DNA of 64,000 nt from Desulfobacteraceae bacterium UBA5616 (GCA_002423615.1 DIKO01000092.1:1-64000), one strand, 5' to 3'; shown: positions 37,422 through 48,160, numbered from the stretch's first letter. Translations and numbers: made by a program. The notes: a model not told the origin generated them from the sequence alone.

Positions 37422-38444
37422 ATGAAAAAAAATATGATCTCAATGCTTGTTTTGATTCCATGTTTCATTTTTTTCGCAGCGGCACCCATTCCTGCCATGG
37501 CGGAAACCATCGATCTGACCTACAGCATTTTTTTTCCTTCCACCCACGGCCAGTGTGAAGTCGGAACGGCGTGGGCAAAAGAAATTGAAAAACGAACCGG
37601 AGGCGACGTTAAAATCACCGTATTTCCGGGAGGGACGCTGACCAAGGCCAACCAGACGTTCGACGGCGTCGTAAACGGCATTTCAGATATCGGCATGTCC
37701 TGTTTTGCCTATACGCTCGGTCGATTTCCGGTCATGGAATCACTCGACCTGCCATTGGGATATCCCAATGGGACGGTGGCCACGAACGTCGTCAACGATT
37801 TTTACAAAAAAAACGATCCCCAGGAATTGAAAAGCGTTAAAGTCCTCTATCTCCATGCCCATGGTCCGGGCCTTCTGCATACCAAAAAACCGGTTAAAAC
37901 CCTTGAGGACATGAAAAAAATGAAAATCCGTTCAACGGGTTTGAGCGCAAAAGTCGTGGAGGCGCTCGGGGGCGTTCCCGTGGCCATGGCTCAGGGTGAA
38001 ACTTACGAAGCCCTTCAGAAGGGGGTCGCCGAAGGCACCATCGGCCCCATCGAGGTTCTCAAGGGTTGGCGGCAGGCTGAGGTGATCAAGCATACCACGG
38101 ATTGTGCGAATGTGGGGTATACCACCACCATGTTCGTGGTGATGAATCTGAACAAATGGAACCAGCTCCCTGAAAATATCAAAAACATATTCACCGATGT
38201 CAGCCGGGAGTATATCGCAATCCATGGAAAAACATGGGATGAAGTCGACAAGGCCGGAAGGGATTATACGACAAGCCTCGGCAATGATTTCATTTCACTG
38301 GATGACAATGAAAAAGAGCGATGGAAAAAAGCCGTAGAACCGGTTATCGCGGAATATGTCGCCGGTGTTGATAAAAAAGGACTCCCGGGCAATCAGTACA
38401 TCGAAAACATCAATGCTTTGATCCGTCAGTACGGAAGCAAATAA
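37422..38444 (+). CDS. dctP: TRAP transporter substrate-binding protein (DctP family)
   Basis: Periplasmic solute receptor of a tripartite ATP-independent transporter. A signal peptide ends at about AMA-ET (residue 29). The mature part has the family features: MKIRSTGLSAKVVEALG with the substrate-carboxylate Arg, and VPVAMAQGETYEALQKGVAEG. ATG 37422 is preceded by AAGGAG. Length 340 aa is normal. Small- and large-membrane-subunit genes and a crotonase follow on the same strand, so the ligand may be an organic acid activated to a CoA thioester. Symbol used in the family sense only. Confidence 0.92.
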   Translation: MKKNMISMLVLIPCFIFFAAAPIPAMAETIDLTYSIFFPSTHGQCEVGTAWAKEIEKRTGGDVKITVFPGGTLTKANQTFDGVVNGISDIGMSCFAYTLGRFPVMESLDLPLGYPNGTVATNVVNDFYKKNDPQELKSVKVLYLHAHGPGLLHTKKPVKTLEDMKKMKIRSTGLSAKVVEALGGVPVAMAQGETYEALQKGVAEGTIGPIEVLKGWRQAEVIKHTTDCANVGYTTTMFVVMNLNKWNQLPENIKNIFTDVSREYIAIHGKTWDEVDKAGRDYTTSLGNDFISLDDNEKERWKKAVEPVIAEYVAGVDKKGLPGNQYIENINALIRQYGSK

Positions 38445-38459
38445 AAGAAAGGACCGCCA

Positions 38460-38951
38460 TTGATCCTGAGACTGGAAAAATGGATGGCTTCAATGTGCTC
38501 GGCCTTTAATATGATCGGCGCATTGTCCATTATGGCCATGATGCTCCTGACCTGTGCGGATATTCTGTTCAGGACTTTCAGGGTGCCGATTCCCGGAGCC
38601 TATGAGCTGGTGGGAATGCTGGGCGCCCTTTTTGTTTCTTTTTCCCTGGCCCAGACATCCCTTCAGAAAGGTCACATTGCAGTAGATTTTCTGATTCAGA
38701 AATTTTCTCAAAAGACCCGGGACATCGTTGCGATCGTCACGGAATCGGCAAGCGCCTGTTTGTTCGGAATCATCACCTGGGAATCGGTGGCTCATGCCGG
38801 CAGACTGAAAACAGCGGGAGATGTGTCCATGACCCTGCATATCCCGACTTTTCCGATTGTTTATGGTATGGCCGCCGGATGCGCGCTCCTGACGCTTTTG
38901 CTCGTTTTTTCGGTAATCGCCCTGATGATCAAAGTACTCCAATCCAGATAA
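38460..38951 (+). CDS. dctQ: TRAP transporter small permease (DctQ family)
   Basis: Four hydrophobic helices in 163 residues (about 16-36, 50-68, 90-108, 128-155), the standard DctQ arrangement. The start appears to be TTG at 38460, with AAAGGA six bases before it and no better ATG nearby. It lies between dctP and dctM, separated by 15 bases on each side. Confidence 0.87.
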   Translation: MILRLEKWMASMCSAFNMIGALSIMAMMLLTCADILFRTFRVPIPGAYELVGMLGALFVSFSLAQTSLQKGHIAVDFLIQKFSQKTRDIVAIVTESASACLFGIITWESVAHAGRLKTAGDVSMTLHIPTFPIVYGMAAGCALLTLLLVFSVIALMIKVLQSR

Positions 38952-38966
38952 GAGGTTTTTCATATC

Positions 38967-40268
38967 ATGTCGCCAACGATTGTCGGCATTCTCGGGCTCC
39001 TGGCCCTGGTTGTCGTTATTTTTTCAAGGATGCCCGTGGGTTTTGTCATGGCCGTCATCGGTTTTATCGGATTCGCAAATCTGGTGTCCTTTGATGCGGC
39101 CATGAATCTCATGGCGGTGGATCTTGTCGAAGTCTTCGGTTCGTACAACCTTACCGTAATCCCGCTGTTTATTCTCATGGGGCAAATCGCATTTCATGCC
39201 GGGATCAGCAGCCGGCTTTTTGAAACCGCCTACAAATTTATCGGGCACTGGCCGGGGGGCCTGGCCATCGCCACCATCGGCGCCTGCACCGGATTTTCGG
39301 CCATCTGCGGATCCACCAATGCCACCGCAGCCACTATGGCCGCCGTTGCCCTGCCGGAAATGAAGAAATATCATTATCGCGATAAACTGGCCACCGCAGT
39401 GGTGGCCGCCGGCGGAACCATGGGCATTCTGATTCCGCCTTCGGTCATTTTCATAATTTACGGCATTATGACCGAGCAATCCATCGGGGAGCTCTTCATC
39501 TCGGGCATTCTACCCGGGTTGCTTCTGACGGCGCTCTTTATGATCACCATCGTCATCTGGACAAAGTTAAACCCATCTCTCGCCCCCCGCGGTCCGAAAT
39601 TCGGGTTGAGGGAAAAATGCAGATCACTTTTAGGCCTCACGGAAACCATTCTTCTCGTCATCATCGTACTGGGCGGCCTGTTTATGGGCTTTTTCACGCC
39701 CACCGAAGCCGGCGCCGTCGGGGCCTTCGGCGCCTTGGCCATCGCCCTTGTCAGACGAAACCTGTCACTATCCCAGATCAGGCAGGCGCTATTCGAAACC
39801 ACTAAAATCTCCTGTATGATCATGGTGATTGTCGCCGGAGCAACGGTTTTCGGACATTTCCTCGCGGTTACCCGAATCCCCTTTGACATTGCGAATTGGA
39901 TTGTTGGATTTAACCTTCCGCCATGGGCCATCATGGCCCTCATTATCCTCGTCTATTTCATCGGAGGGTGTTTCATCGACGCACTTGCCCTGATCATGCT
40001 TACCGTTCCCATTTTCTATCCCGTGGTCATGACTCTGGGATATGACCCCATCTGGTTCGGCGTCATCACCGTTCTCATCACCCAGATCGGCGTCATCACC
40101 CCGCCGGTAGGCATAAATGTTTATGTGGTGAGCGGCGTTGCCCAGGAAGTGCCGCTGGGCACCATATTCAAAGGCGTTTTCCCGTTTCTGATAGCCCTGA
40201 TCATCGGGACCCTCTTACTGATCCCCTTCCCGGAGATCGCACTTTTTCTGCCAGGATTGATTCATTAA
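38967..40268 (+). CDS. dctM: TRAP transporter large permease (DctM family)
   Basis: Sodium-driven transport subunit with about 12 hydrophobic segments in 433 residues. Typical motifs are GACTGFSAICGSTNATAATM, GGTMGILIPPS and the C-terminal QIGVITPPVGINVYV. It completes the dctPQM set. The crotonase gene begins 38 bases downstream with a strong AGGAGG site. Confidence 0.95.
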   Translation: MSPTIVGILGLLALVVVIFSRMPVGFVMAVIGFIGFANLVSFDAAMNLMAVDLVEVFGSYNLTVIPLFILMGQIAFHAGISSRLFETAYKFIGHWPGGLAIATIGACTGFSAICGSTNATAATMAAVALPEMKKYHYRDKLATAVVAAGGTMGILIPPSVIFIIYGIMTEQSIGELFISGILPGLLLTALFMITIVIWTKLNPSLAPRGPKFGLREKCRSLLGLTETILLVIIVLGGLFMGFFTPTEAGAVGAFGALAIALVRRNLSLSQIRQALFETTKISCMIMVIVAGATVFGHFLAVTRIPFDIANWIVGFNLPPWAIMALIILVYFIGGCFIDALALIMLTVPIFYPVVMTLGYDPIWFGVITVLITQIGVITPPVGINVYVVSGVAQEVPLGTIFKGVFPFLIALIIGTLLLIPFPEIALFLPGLIH

Positions 40269-40306
40269 ACCCTTTTAATCAACACCCAACCAAGGAGGTC
40301 GCCCCT

Positions 40307-41116
40307 ATGCCCGAACTCGTCACCATCAACATCGAAAACCATGTCGCGGATGTTCGATTCAACCGTCCTGAAAAATACAATGCCTTGAGCCATGAAATGA
40401 TGAGGGCCATGGCCGCAGCCATCGAACGGATTGCCGAAGAAAAAACCGTGCGGGCCGTTGTGGTGTCCGGAGAAGGTAGAGGATTCTGCGCAGGGCTCGA
40501 TTTCGAGAATTTTTCCGCAATGGAAACCGGTCAGCAAAATCATTTAAGCGACCTGGTTGAGCGATATGGCGATAACATCGGCAACCTCGCACAGTTCATC
40601 GCTTATGGATGGAAACAGCTTCCCATGCCCGTCATTGCCGCAATTCACGGGGTGGCTTTCGGCGGAGGCTGCCAGATCGCCTTGGGAGCCGACATACGTC
40701 TGTGCAGGCCCGATGCCAAATTGTCCATCATGGAAATGAAGTGGGGACTTATTCCGGATATGTCCGCCTCCCAGACCATCAGGGACCTGATTTCCATCGA
40801 TGTGGCCAAAGAATTGTATTTCACGGCCAAAATCATTTCCGGAGAGGAAGCCGCCCGCTTACGGCTCGTGACGCGCACCTGTGAAAAACCCTACGACGAG
40901 GCCATGGTTCTGGCTGCGGAAATCGCCGGAAAATCCCCCACGGCCGTTCGGGCCGCCAAAAAGCTGCTTAACGAGGTCTGGCACGGCCGCGACGACGGCA
41001 GGGGGTTACTGAGGGAGTCGGAGCTCGAGATGACCCTCATCAGCAGAAAAAACCAGATTGAAGCCGTCAAGGCCAATTTTGAAAACCGGAAGCCCGTATT
41101 CACAGATCCGGAATGA
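40307..41116 (+). CDS. Enoyl-CoA hydratase/isomerase family protein in the TRAP operon
   Basis: Crotonase-fold acyl-CoA enzyme, 269 aa, with VRFNRPEKYNALS, VSGEGRGFCAGLDFENF and IAAIHGVAFGGGCQIALGADI. The segment MEMKWGLIPDMSAS takes the place of the usual catalytic-Glu region and has Glu at MEMKWG. It shares the TRAP transporter transcript, which suggests it works on the imported acid after CoA activation, but no CoA ligase is encoded in the operon. The substrate is unknown. Confidence 0.87.
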   Translation: MPELVTINIENHVADVRFNRPEKYNALSHEMMRAMAAAIERIAEEKTVRAVVVSGEGRGFCAGLDFENFSAMETGQQNHLSDLVERYGDNIGNLAQFIAYGWKQLPMPVIAAIHGVAFGGGCQIALGADIRLCRPDAKLSIMEMKWGLIPDMSASQTIRDLISIDVAKELYFTAKIISGEEAARLRLVTRTCEKPYDEAMVLAAEIAGKSPTAVRAAKKLLNEVWHGRDDGRGLLRESELEMTLISRKNQIEAVKANFENRKPVFTDPE

Positions 41117-41137
41117 TTCAGAGGATATGGGGGACGG

Positions 41138-42547
41138 CTAGACGGTTCTGACCTGAATCATATTGGTCGTCCCGGTGACCCACAGGGGCCATCCCGCTGT
41201 GATCACGACATTGTCCCCTTTTGAAACCATGCCGGTCTCAAGTGCTGTTGAAGCGGCTTCATGGATCATTGCATCGGTGCTCTCCCGTTTGTCCGCCAAA
41301 GTGGGGATGCACCCCCAGCAGAGGGCAAGACGACGGAGCGTGACCGGATCGGGCGATACGGCCAGAAGGCGTACTTTGGGCCTGAATTTGGAAATTTGTT
41401 GGGCAGTGAATCCCGACTGAGTGGCCGCGATGATGGCCCCGGCATCGAGATGATCCGCCAGAACGCAGGCCGCATAGGCAACGGATTCTGAAATTTCGGG
41501 ATTCGGCCGGATTTTTAAATATTTGTCATGGGGGAATCCCTGTTCCGCATGGCGGGCGATTCGAACCATGTACTGCAGCGCCTCAAGCGGGTATGACCCC
41601 ATGGCGGTTTCTTCGCTCAGCATGACGGCATCGGCACCGTCCAGAACCGCATTGGCCACATCCGAGGCCTCAGCCCGGGTGGGGCGGGGTGAATCCACCA
41701 TGGATCTCAGCATCTGAGTGGCGATGATGACCGGCTTTCCCCATGAATTTGATTTCTCGATGAGCTGTTTCTGAATCCCGGGAACCTGCTCCAGAGGAAT
41801 TTCAACTCCCAGATCGCCTCTCGCCACCATGATGGCTTCTGATACCGCCATAATTTCATCAATATGGTCCAGGGCTTCGTGCTTTTCGATTTTAGCTATG
41901 ACCGGCGTGGTTTTTCCTTTTTCCGCAATGACCTGTTTAATGGACAGGATGTCCTCCGCGGTCCTCACAAATGAAAGTGCCACATAATCCACGTCCTGCG
42001 CGAGGCCGAATTCAAGGTCCTCCAGATCCTTATCCGTCATGGAACTCGTCTGGACGGAACTCGTCGGCAGGTTGATCCCCTTGTGGGAAGTCAGAATGCC
42101 GCCGGTGATCACCGTACAGCGGATCGTGCTGAATTCAATCCGGTTTACAGCGAGTTCCAGCAACCCGTCGGCCATAAGAATGCGATCTCCGGGCTTTACT
42201 TCCTGCGGCAGATTTTTGTGGGAAACCCCGACGGTATCGGTTCCCGCGGGGATATCATCAACCGTCAAACTGAAGGTTTGCCCGGATTTCAGCAGGATTC
42301 CCGGTGACGGAATGTCCCCCACCCTGATTTTCGGACCCTGCAGATCCTGTAAAATGGCAACCGGTTTGTTGAGTTTTCCCGAAATTTCCCGGATGAGATT
42401 GATTTTTTCAAGGTGCTCATCGTGCCGACCATGGGAAAAATTCAACCTCGCCACATTCATCCCGTTTAATATCAGCTTTCTGATGATGTCTGCGGTTCCG
42501 CTCGCAGGGCCGATAGTACAGATGATTTTGGTTTTCAGGTCATTCAT
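41138..42547 (-). CDS. pyk: Pyruvate kinase
   Basis: Last step of glycolysis, ADP to ATP. KIICTIGPAS, MNVARLNFSHG, KIEKHEALDHIDEI and MVARGDLGVEIPLEQVP (catalytic and cation sites) are all present, as is the C-terminal regulatory domain. Length 469 aa is normal. The ATG overlaps the holA stop (ATGA), so it is the last gene of the ileS-lspA-lgt-holA-pyk run. Confidence 0.97.
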   Translation of the reverse strand: MNDLKTKIICTIGPASGTADIIRKLILNGMNVARLNFSHGRHDEHLEKINLIREISGKLNKPVAILQDLQGPKIRVGDIPSPGILLKSGQTFSLTVDDIPAGTDTVGVSHKNLPQEVKPGDRILMADGLLELAVNRIEFSTIRCTVITGGILTSHKGINLPTSSVQTSSMTDKDLEDLEFGLAQDVDYVALSFVRTAEDILSIKQVIAEKGKTTPVIAKIEKHEALDHIDEIMAVSEAIMVARGDLGVEIPLEQVPGIQKQLIEKSNSWGKPVIIATQMLRSMVDSPRPTRAEASDVANAVLDGADAVMLSEETAMGSYPLEALQYMVRIARHAEQGFPHDKYLKIRPNPEISESVAYAACVLADHLDAGAIIAATQSGFTAQQISKFRPKVRLLAVSPDPVTLRRLALCWGCIPTLADKRESTDAMIHEAASTALETGMVSKGDNVVITAGWPLWVTGTTNMIQVRTV

Positions 42548-44043
42548 GTCCGTCTCCGGTGAGAAAATTTTGCATGTATTTGCGAACAGATCGCTACAAC
42601 GGTTTTTTCAAGCATGGTTTTTGGATCGGTCCCGGATGTTTTCAACATGCGGTCCGCCCTGCCAAGAAGCTCCATGGCGTCTGTCAGTTCCCTGATGGAA
42701 AAAAGAGCCGATTTCAGCATCAATTGATAAATGGGGTAGGCATTTTGAGGATTTTTGGCCATAAGAATGTCGGATGATATGGATTTTTCACTTTTTCTGG
42801 ATTTTTTAGGTTTCCCATCCTTCGGGGACTCGTCTTCCGGGTTCAAAAGCTTATCCCAGCGGGCCAATTCTTCAAGTAACAACTTATCCCGGTCTACCAG
42901 CAGGGGAATGATTTTCGACTTGAATTCGTTAAAGGAAATATTGGAACGCCAGGTTGAGGAGTCCAGGTTTTCAATGAATTCACGGCACAACAGAAGTTTT
43001 CGCACCTGGTTGACCATGGCCGCAATGATTTGTAACGGGTGGAGATCGGCTGACAAGAGAGATTCAACATAAAAAAGCGATTTTTCAGGATTCCGATCCG
43101 AAAGGGCGTTGGTCAGTTCAAATATGGGATCTATTTTGGTACGGTCGAGCACAGAAGCCACATCTTGTTCCCTTATCCGGCTTCCGGCACCCACAAAATC
43201 CACCAGCTTTTCAATATTTCCGGTAAAAGTCCGGAGATCGAAGCCTGTTTTGGCGACGAGGGCCTCATATGCAGCGGGTTCCATGGTCTTGCCGTGTCGT
43301 GACAGAATTTTGCGCAGGTTTTCCGTTAAAACGGCATTTTGCTGATCCGTATCGGCCTTGCGTTGGCCTTTGGGCACTGAGCAGTCGACAATCAACCCGA
43401 TTTCCCGGATGGTTTTATAGAGAAGCCGTCTTTTATCCACCAGTTCGGTTGTGATGATCAGACGGTTTTTTCCCGGAAAACCCTTTTCAATCGCCTTTGC
43501 GAGACGTTCTCCATAATCGCCCGAAGAAGATACGGTATACCGGTTCGACACACAATGATCGATAACAGCCCTGATCCATTCATTATCATCTAAATCTGAA
43601 AGATCCGGGATTAAAAGTCCGTCTCGATTTCCCTGCGACAGATCTTCCGGTTTAAGATTCAATAGGTCGAGATAATTTAGAAAATATCTTGCAGACCCAT
43701 CAATATTTTCTTCATCATAGGCCTGCCTGGCCTTCTGCAACAGCAGGTCACCATCCTGTTTTGAATAAAAAATTCGGGAATCCTGTATGATTACTATTTT
43801 TTCATCAGAAAAAAGGGAAAAGGTGGAAATCGCTTCGAGGGCAAGGGGAACATTGTCGTTGGACCCATCAAAAATCTCATGATTCAGGCCGGATCTGGCC
43901 TCAGGAACCTGAGTTCCACACAAGGTTTTAAACGCCGTTTTATAGAGAAATTCCTCTCCATAAAGCAGCGCCACCGGAGGAAAGCCGTTCTCCCCTGTTT
44001 CCTTTAAAAATTTTTCCAGATCCTGGTAGTTAATTTCTGGCAT
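42544..44043 (-). CDS. holA: DNA polymerase III delta subunit (enlarged)
   Basis: Clamp-loader subunit that opens the beta ring. The N-terminal LLYGEEFLYKTAF, the FSLFSDEKIVII strand, RLIITTELVDKRRLLYK and the later ALSDRNPEKSLFYVE with HPLQIIAAMVNQVRKLL match HolA. It is 499 residues, against about 340 usual. Roughly residues 95-190 are an insertion within the N-terminal domain, and a Lys/Ser-rich linker (SPKDGKPKKSRKSEK) expands the C-terminal domain. It overlaps lgt by 14 bases. Confidence 0.88.
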   Translation of the reverse strand: MPEINYQDLEKFLKETGENGFPPVALLYGEEFLYKTAFKTLCGTQVPEARSGLNHEIFDGSNDNVPLALEAISTFSLFSDEKIVIIQDSRIFYSKQDGDLLLQKARQAYDEENIDGSARYFLNYLDLLNLKPEDLSQGNRDGLLIPDLSDLDDNEWIRAVIDHCVSNRYTVSSSGDYGERLAKAIEKGFPGKNRLIITTELVDKRRLLYKTIREIGLIVDCSVPKGQRKADTDQQNAVLTENLRKILSRHGKTMEPAAYEALVAKTGFDLRTFTGNIEKLVDFVGAGSRIREQDVASVLDRTKIDPIFELTNALSDRNPEKSLFYVESLLSADLHPLQIIAAMVNQVRKLLLCREFIENLDSSTWRSNISFNEFKSKIIPLLVDRDKLLLEELARWDKLLNPEDESPKDGKPKKSRKSEKSISSDILMAKNPQNAYPIYQLMLKSALFSIRELTDAMELLGRADRMLKTSGTDPKTMLEKTVVAICSQIHAKFSHRRRT

Positions 44044-44797
44044 ATTTACGGTGAAGAAAAGCGAGCATGCAAATTCCGGAAATGGCCATAAAAGCGCCGA
44101 TCACCTGGGATATGGAAAAAAGGCCGAAAAATACATGGCCCCTGAAGTCGTCCCGGAAAATTTCCACAATGATCCGGGCGATCCCATAAAGCGGCACATA
44201 GGTCCAGAATATCTGACCTGAAAACCGCTTGTTTTTTCTTAAACGCCACAAAAGGAAAAAGATGATCAGGTTTGCGAATGCATCATAAAGCTGGGTAGGA
44301 TGAAGCAGGACTCCTACGGGCGCAAGGGAATCAGGGTCGCGAAATGTCACCGCCCAGGGAAGGTCGCATTTTTTTCCAAAACAGCACCCGGCGGAAAAAC
44401 ACCCCAATCTTCCGAAAAATTGGCCAAGAGCAACGGAAGGGGCGAAAATATCGGTAGTTTCCCAGACAGGCAATCCTTTTAGCTTCATGCAGATGAGAGC
44501 CGTCGCAACCGCGAATATAAATCCGCCGTAGAATACGAGGCCACCGTTCCAGATCTTGAAAATTTCCAGGGGATGGGCCAGGTAAAGGTCCGGAGTCGTG
44601 ATCACGTAAAAAAGCCGGGACCCCACAATTGCCGCGATGATAATATAAAAGGAAAGATCCATAATGGCGTCCGGATCAATCCCGACTCGAAGGGCCTCCC
44701 TTTTGGCAAGAAGAATGCCGACGATAAATCCCACGGCGATGAGAAATCCGTAAGTATATACGGTCAGACTTCCGAAGTGGAATAAAACAGGATGCAT
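44030..44797 (-). CDS. lgt: Prolipoprotein diacylglyceryl transferase
   Basis: Inner-membrane enzyme that attaches diacylglyceryl to the lipobox cysteine. About seven hydrophobic segments; GRLGCFSAGCCFGKKC and HPTQLYDAFANL are signature segments. Length 255 aa is normal. Its start shares one base with the lspA stop (TGATG). It should process lipoproteins such as the one at 0.4-2.5 kb. Confidence 0.96.
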   Translation of the reverse strand: MHPVLFHFGSLTVYTYGFLIAVGFIVGILLAKREALRVGIDPDAIMDLSFYIIIAAIVGSRLFYVITTPDLYLAHPLEIFKIWNGGLVFYGGFIFAVATALICMKLKGLPVWETTDIFAPSVALGQFFGRLGCFSAGCCFGKKCDLPWAVTFRDPDSLAPVGVLLHPTQLYDAFANLIIFFLLWRLRKNKRFSGQIFWTYVPLYGIARIIVEIFRDDFRGHVFFGLFSISQVIGAFMAISGICMLAFLHRKYARN

Positions 44798-45327
44798 CAG
44801 GATTTCATCCTTTTTTCCGAAGGCTCGTCAAGACGATGAAAAACATCCGGCTTTTTGAAAATCAGATGATAAATAAAGATGACAATACCGATGGAAATGG
44901 CGCTGTCGGCGATATTAAACATCGGCCAATGAAGATCGCCGACATAAATGTCGATAAAATCGACCACCTGGCCGAAGCGAACCCGATCAATGAAGTTCCC
45001 CACCGCGCCGCCTAATATCAGGGCGAAACCCGTCAGCATGGTGCGGTATCGGCTTGATGTCTGGTTATAAAAATAAAACAACACGCAAACCGCAACAAGG
45101 GATGCACACATCAGTACAAGCTGTTGAATATTCGACTTGTTCTGTGAAAAAAGCCCAAAGGCAACGCCTGGATTTTCGACATGCGAAATATCGAGGAAAC
45201 CCGGAATAAGGGAAAAAGCCTCATGAAGCTTCAGATGTTCCAGTATCAGGTATTTGGATGCCTGATCCAGGACGATTACCAAAGCGGCGATCACCAAAAG
45301 TGCCGTATACTTTTGTCTGATGGTCAT
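44797..45327 (-). CDS. lspA: Lipoprotein signal peptidase (signal peptidase II)
   Basis: Aspartic protease cutting before the lipidated cysteine. Four hydrophobic segments with catalytic aspartates in GNFIDRVRFGQVVDFID and FNIADSAI; DQASKYLI is near the start. Length 176 aa is normal. The ileS-lspA order is common in Proteobacteria; here lgt follows directly. Confidence 0.96.
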   Translation of the reverse strand: MTIRQKYTALLVIAALVIVLDQASKYLILEHLKLHEAFSLIPGFLDISHVENPGVAFGLFSQNKSNIQQLVLMCASLVAVCVLFYFYNQTSSRYRTMLTGFALILGGAVGNFIDRVRFGQVVDFIDIYVGDLHWPMFNIADSAISIGIVIFIYHLIFKKPDVFHRLDEPSEKRMKS

Positions 45328-45352
45328 GGTTCACTATTTTTCCGGAAAGGGT

Positions 45353-48160
45353 TCATGGAACCTGCCCGATGATGGATAGGGACTTTTTACATCGACTGCA
45401 CAAGGTTGGCTGTTCCGGATCAATACCCACTGAAAGGTCATGAATCCAGCATCTCTCGCATTTTTCCCCCTCAGCCCGCGAAACGCGGACATGCAATCCC
45501 TCGATGGCCGTTGGGCTGAAATCATCGGTTCGTTGTTCCCCCCTGATGAGAGAAACATTGGAAACGATAAAAATCGTATTCAAATCCCCGGCGTAGGGGG
45601 TCAGTTGTTCGAACAAGGGTTCCTCCGCCGCCAGCGTAACCCCGGCATCCAGGGAGTGGCCAAACATTTTCCGGACCCTGGCCGCTTCAAGGACCTTGGT
45701 TATTTCGCCTCGAACCATCACCAAGCGGTCCCACTTTTCCTCAACCTCCCTGTTTTGCCACTGGTCTTCAATGAGGGGCATGTTCATCAGATGAACACTG
45801 GGCGCCTTTTTATCCGTTTCCGGCATATGTCGCCATATTTCCTCTGCGGTAAAGCAAAGAATGGGCGCCATGATTTTCGCCAGGGCATCCACAATCCGGT
45901 TCATAGTCGTCTGGGCGCTTCTTCTTTCCGGAGAACCGGGAGGAGATGTATAAAGCCTGTCCTTGATGATGTCCAGGTAAAATGCGGACAGATCCAGGGT
46001 GCAGTAGTTATGCAGGGCATGATAAATCACATGGAAATCATAATTTTCATAGGCGAATTGTGCTTTTCGGATGATTTTCAACAACTTGCAAAGAGCGTAG
46101 TGGTCGATTTCCATCAGGGACGCATAGGCCACGGTATCGGTTTCAGGATTAAAATCATTCAGATTCCCCAGCATGAACCTGCAGGTGTTCCGAATGCGAC
46201 GGTAGGCATCGGAAAGTTGCTGCAAAATATTGTCCGATATCCTGATGTCATCCCGATAGTCCGAGGCCGATACCCAGAGTCGCAGGATTTCCGCCCCATG
46301 TTTTTGAATCACTTTATCCGGTTCAATGGTATTGCCAACGGATTTGGACATTTTTTTCCCTTCGGCATCCACAACAAACCCGTGGGTCAAAACCGATTTG
46401 TACGGCGCGGCACCCCGGGTTCCGACGGCTGTTAAAAGGGAGCTGTGGAACCATCCCCGATGCTGATCGCTGCCTTCAAGATAGAGATCCGCCGGCCATT
46501 TCAAATAATCCCGTTCTTCGAGTACCGCAGCATGGCTGACCCCGCTGTCAAACCAGACGTCAAGGATGTCCGTTTCCTTGGAAAATTCACCGTTTCCGCA
46601 TTCGGAACAGGCGTATCCCGGCGGCAGAAGTTCTTTTACCTCTTTTTCAAACCATGCGTCGGCCCCTTCTTTTTCAAAGAGACCGCAGACATGATCGACA
46701 ATTTCCTTATTGACGAGTACGGTTCCGCAGCTTGTACAGGTGAACAGTGCTATGGGAACGCCCCAGGCCCGCTGCCGGGAAACGCACCAGTCCGGACGAT
46801 TTTCAATCATCCCGTAAATCCGTTCTCTTCCCCAGTGCGGGACCCATTTCACCTTATCAATTTCAGCCAGGGCTTTTTTTCTCAGACCTGTTTTCTCCAT
46901 GGAAATGAACCACTGAGGGGTTGCTCTGAAAATAACGGGTTTTTTACACCGCCAGCAATGGGGATAGGAGTGGGAAATGAACTCATGGCCCAGAAGCGCA
47001 TTCTCTTCCTTCAATTTTGCTGTAATGCTTTCATTGGCCTTGAACACGAACTGCCCGCTGAAATATTTAACATCCTCGGTAAAACATCCATTGTCGTTCA
47101 CCGGAGAGTAAACGTCCAGGCCGTACTTCAGGCCGACTTCATGGTCCTCCCGGCCGTGACCCGGGGCCGTGTGAACGCAGCCGGTCCCCGCATCCAGGGT
47201 AACGTGGTCTCCCAGGATCAGCAAAGAGTCTCTTCCATAAAGGGGGTGGATACAAATTTTTCCCTCAAGTTCGGATGCCTTGACATCGGCGATCCTTTTA
47301 AATGTTTCCATTCCAAAGGATTTCATGCAGGGTTCCACAAGCTCGCTGGCCAGAATCAAGACTTCCCCTGTGGAAGTTTCTACGGCGGTATAGTCAAAGT
47401 CCGGGTGCAGTGCCACCGCCAGGTTTGCCGGTATGGTCCAGGGCGTGGTGGTCCAGATCACGACGTAAACCTTTTTACCGGTCAGTTCGGGAAAGCTTTC
47501 ACCCAAATCACTTTTCAGCGGAAATTTTACGAAAATGGAGGGGGACTTTTCGTCCTGATATTCGATCTCCGCTTCAGCCAGCGCGGTCTTGCAGTGACAG
47601 CACCAGTAAATAGGCTTTTTGCTCTTAAACAGACTGCCGTTCATGGCGAATTTGGCGCATTCCCTGGCTATGACGGCCTCGTATTTGTAGTTCATGGTCA
47701 GGTAGGGATTGTCCCATTCTCCCATTACGCCCAGGCGCTTGAATTCCTCCCGCTGAATATCGATGTATTTTTCAGCGTAGCTTCTGCACTTTTTCCGAAT
47801 ATCCACGAGGGAAAGATCGCGCTTCCGATCTCCGAGCATTTTATCGACGTTGTGCTCGATGGGAAGCCCGTGACAATCCCACCCGGGAACATACACCGCA
47901 TTAAATCCCGCCATTTGGCGCGACCGAACGATGATGTCCTTTAATATCTTGTTTAAGGCCGTACCAATATGGATATTGCCGTTGGCATAAGGAGGTCCGT
48001 CATGAAGGATGAACAGATCGCGATCGGCTGATGCCTTCCGGATGAGCTCGTATAAGTGGATTCCCTCCCAATTCTTCAACTGCTCCGGCTCCCTGTGGGC
48101 GAGGTTGGCTTTCATGGGGAATTGGGTTTCGGGAAGGTTTAGCGTTTTCTTAAAATCCAT
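45353..48160 (-). CDS. ileS: Isoleucyl-tRNA synthetase
   Basis: Class I aminoacyl-tRNA synthetase of the bacterial type. The HIGH box is [11 protein letters not shown], the KMSKS box is KKMSKSVGN, the CP1 editing domain is present ([14 protein letters not shown]), and the C-terminal zinc finger is CERCWIH...CSRCKK. I chose ATG 48160 because GGAGGA lies seven bases upstream; an ATG at 48211 would add 17 hydrophobic residues unlike the family. Length 935 aa. Confidence 0.97.
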   Translation of the reverse strand: MDFKKTLNLPETQFPMKANLAHREPEQLKNWEGIHLYELIRKASADRDLFILHDGPPYANGNIHIGTALNKILKDIIVRSRQMAGFNAVYVPGWDCHGLPIEHNVDKMLGDRKRDLSLVDIRKKCRSYAEKYIDIQREEFKRLGVMGEWDNPYLTMNYKYEAVIARECAKFAMNGSLFKSKKPIYWCCHCKTALAEAEIEYQDEKSPSIFVKFPLKSDLGESFPELTGKKVYVVIWTTTPWTIPANLAVALHPDFDYTAVETSTGEVLILASELVEPCMKSFGMETFKRIADVKASELEGKICIHPLYGRDSLLILGDHVTLDAGTGCVHTAPGHGREDHEVGLKYGLDVYSPVNDNGCFTEDVKYFSGQFVFKANESITAKLKEENALLGHEFISHSYPHCWRCKKPVIFRATPQWFISMEKTGLRKKALAEIDKVKWVPHWGRERIYGMIENRPDWCVSRQRAWGVPIALFTCTSCGTVLVNKEIVDHVCGLFEKEGADAWFEKEVKELLPPGYACSECGNGEFSKETDILDVWFDSGVSHAAVLEERDYLKWPADLYLEGSDQHRGWFHSSLLTAVGTRGAAPYKSVLTHGFVVDAEGKKMSKSVGNTIEPDKVIQKHGAEILRLWVSASDYRDDIRISDNILQQLSDAYRRIRNTCRFMLGNLNDFNPETDTVAYASLMEIDHYALCKLLKIIRKAQFAYENYDFHVIYHALHNYCTLDLSAFYLDIIKDRLYTSPPGSPERRSAQTTMNRIVDALAKIMAPILCFTAEEIWRHMPETDKKAPSVHLMNMPLIEDQWQNREVEEKWDRLVMVRGEITKVLEAARVRKMFGHSLDAGVTLAAEEPLFEQLTPYAGDLNTIFIVSNVSLIRGEQRTDDFSPTAIEGLHVRVSRAEGEKCERCWIHDLSVGIDPEQPTLCSRCKKSLSIIGQVP

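Noticed and set aside
46445..47944. A 499-codon plus-strand frame inside ileS
   Set aside because: It is exactly antisense to a highly conserved synthetase and its product has no recognisable domain; it reflects codon bias in the opposite strand.
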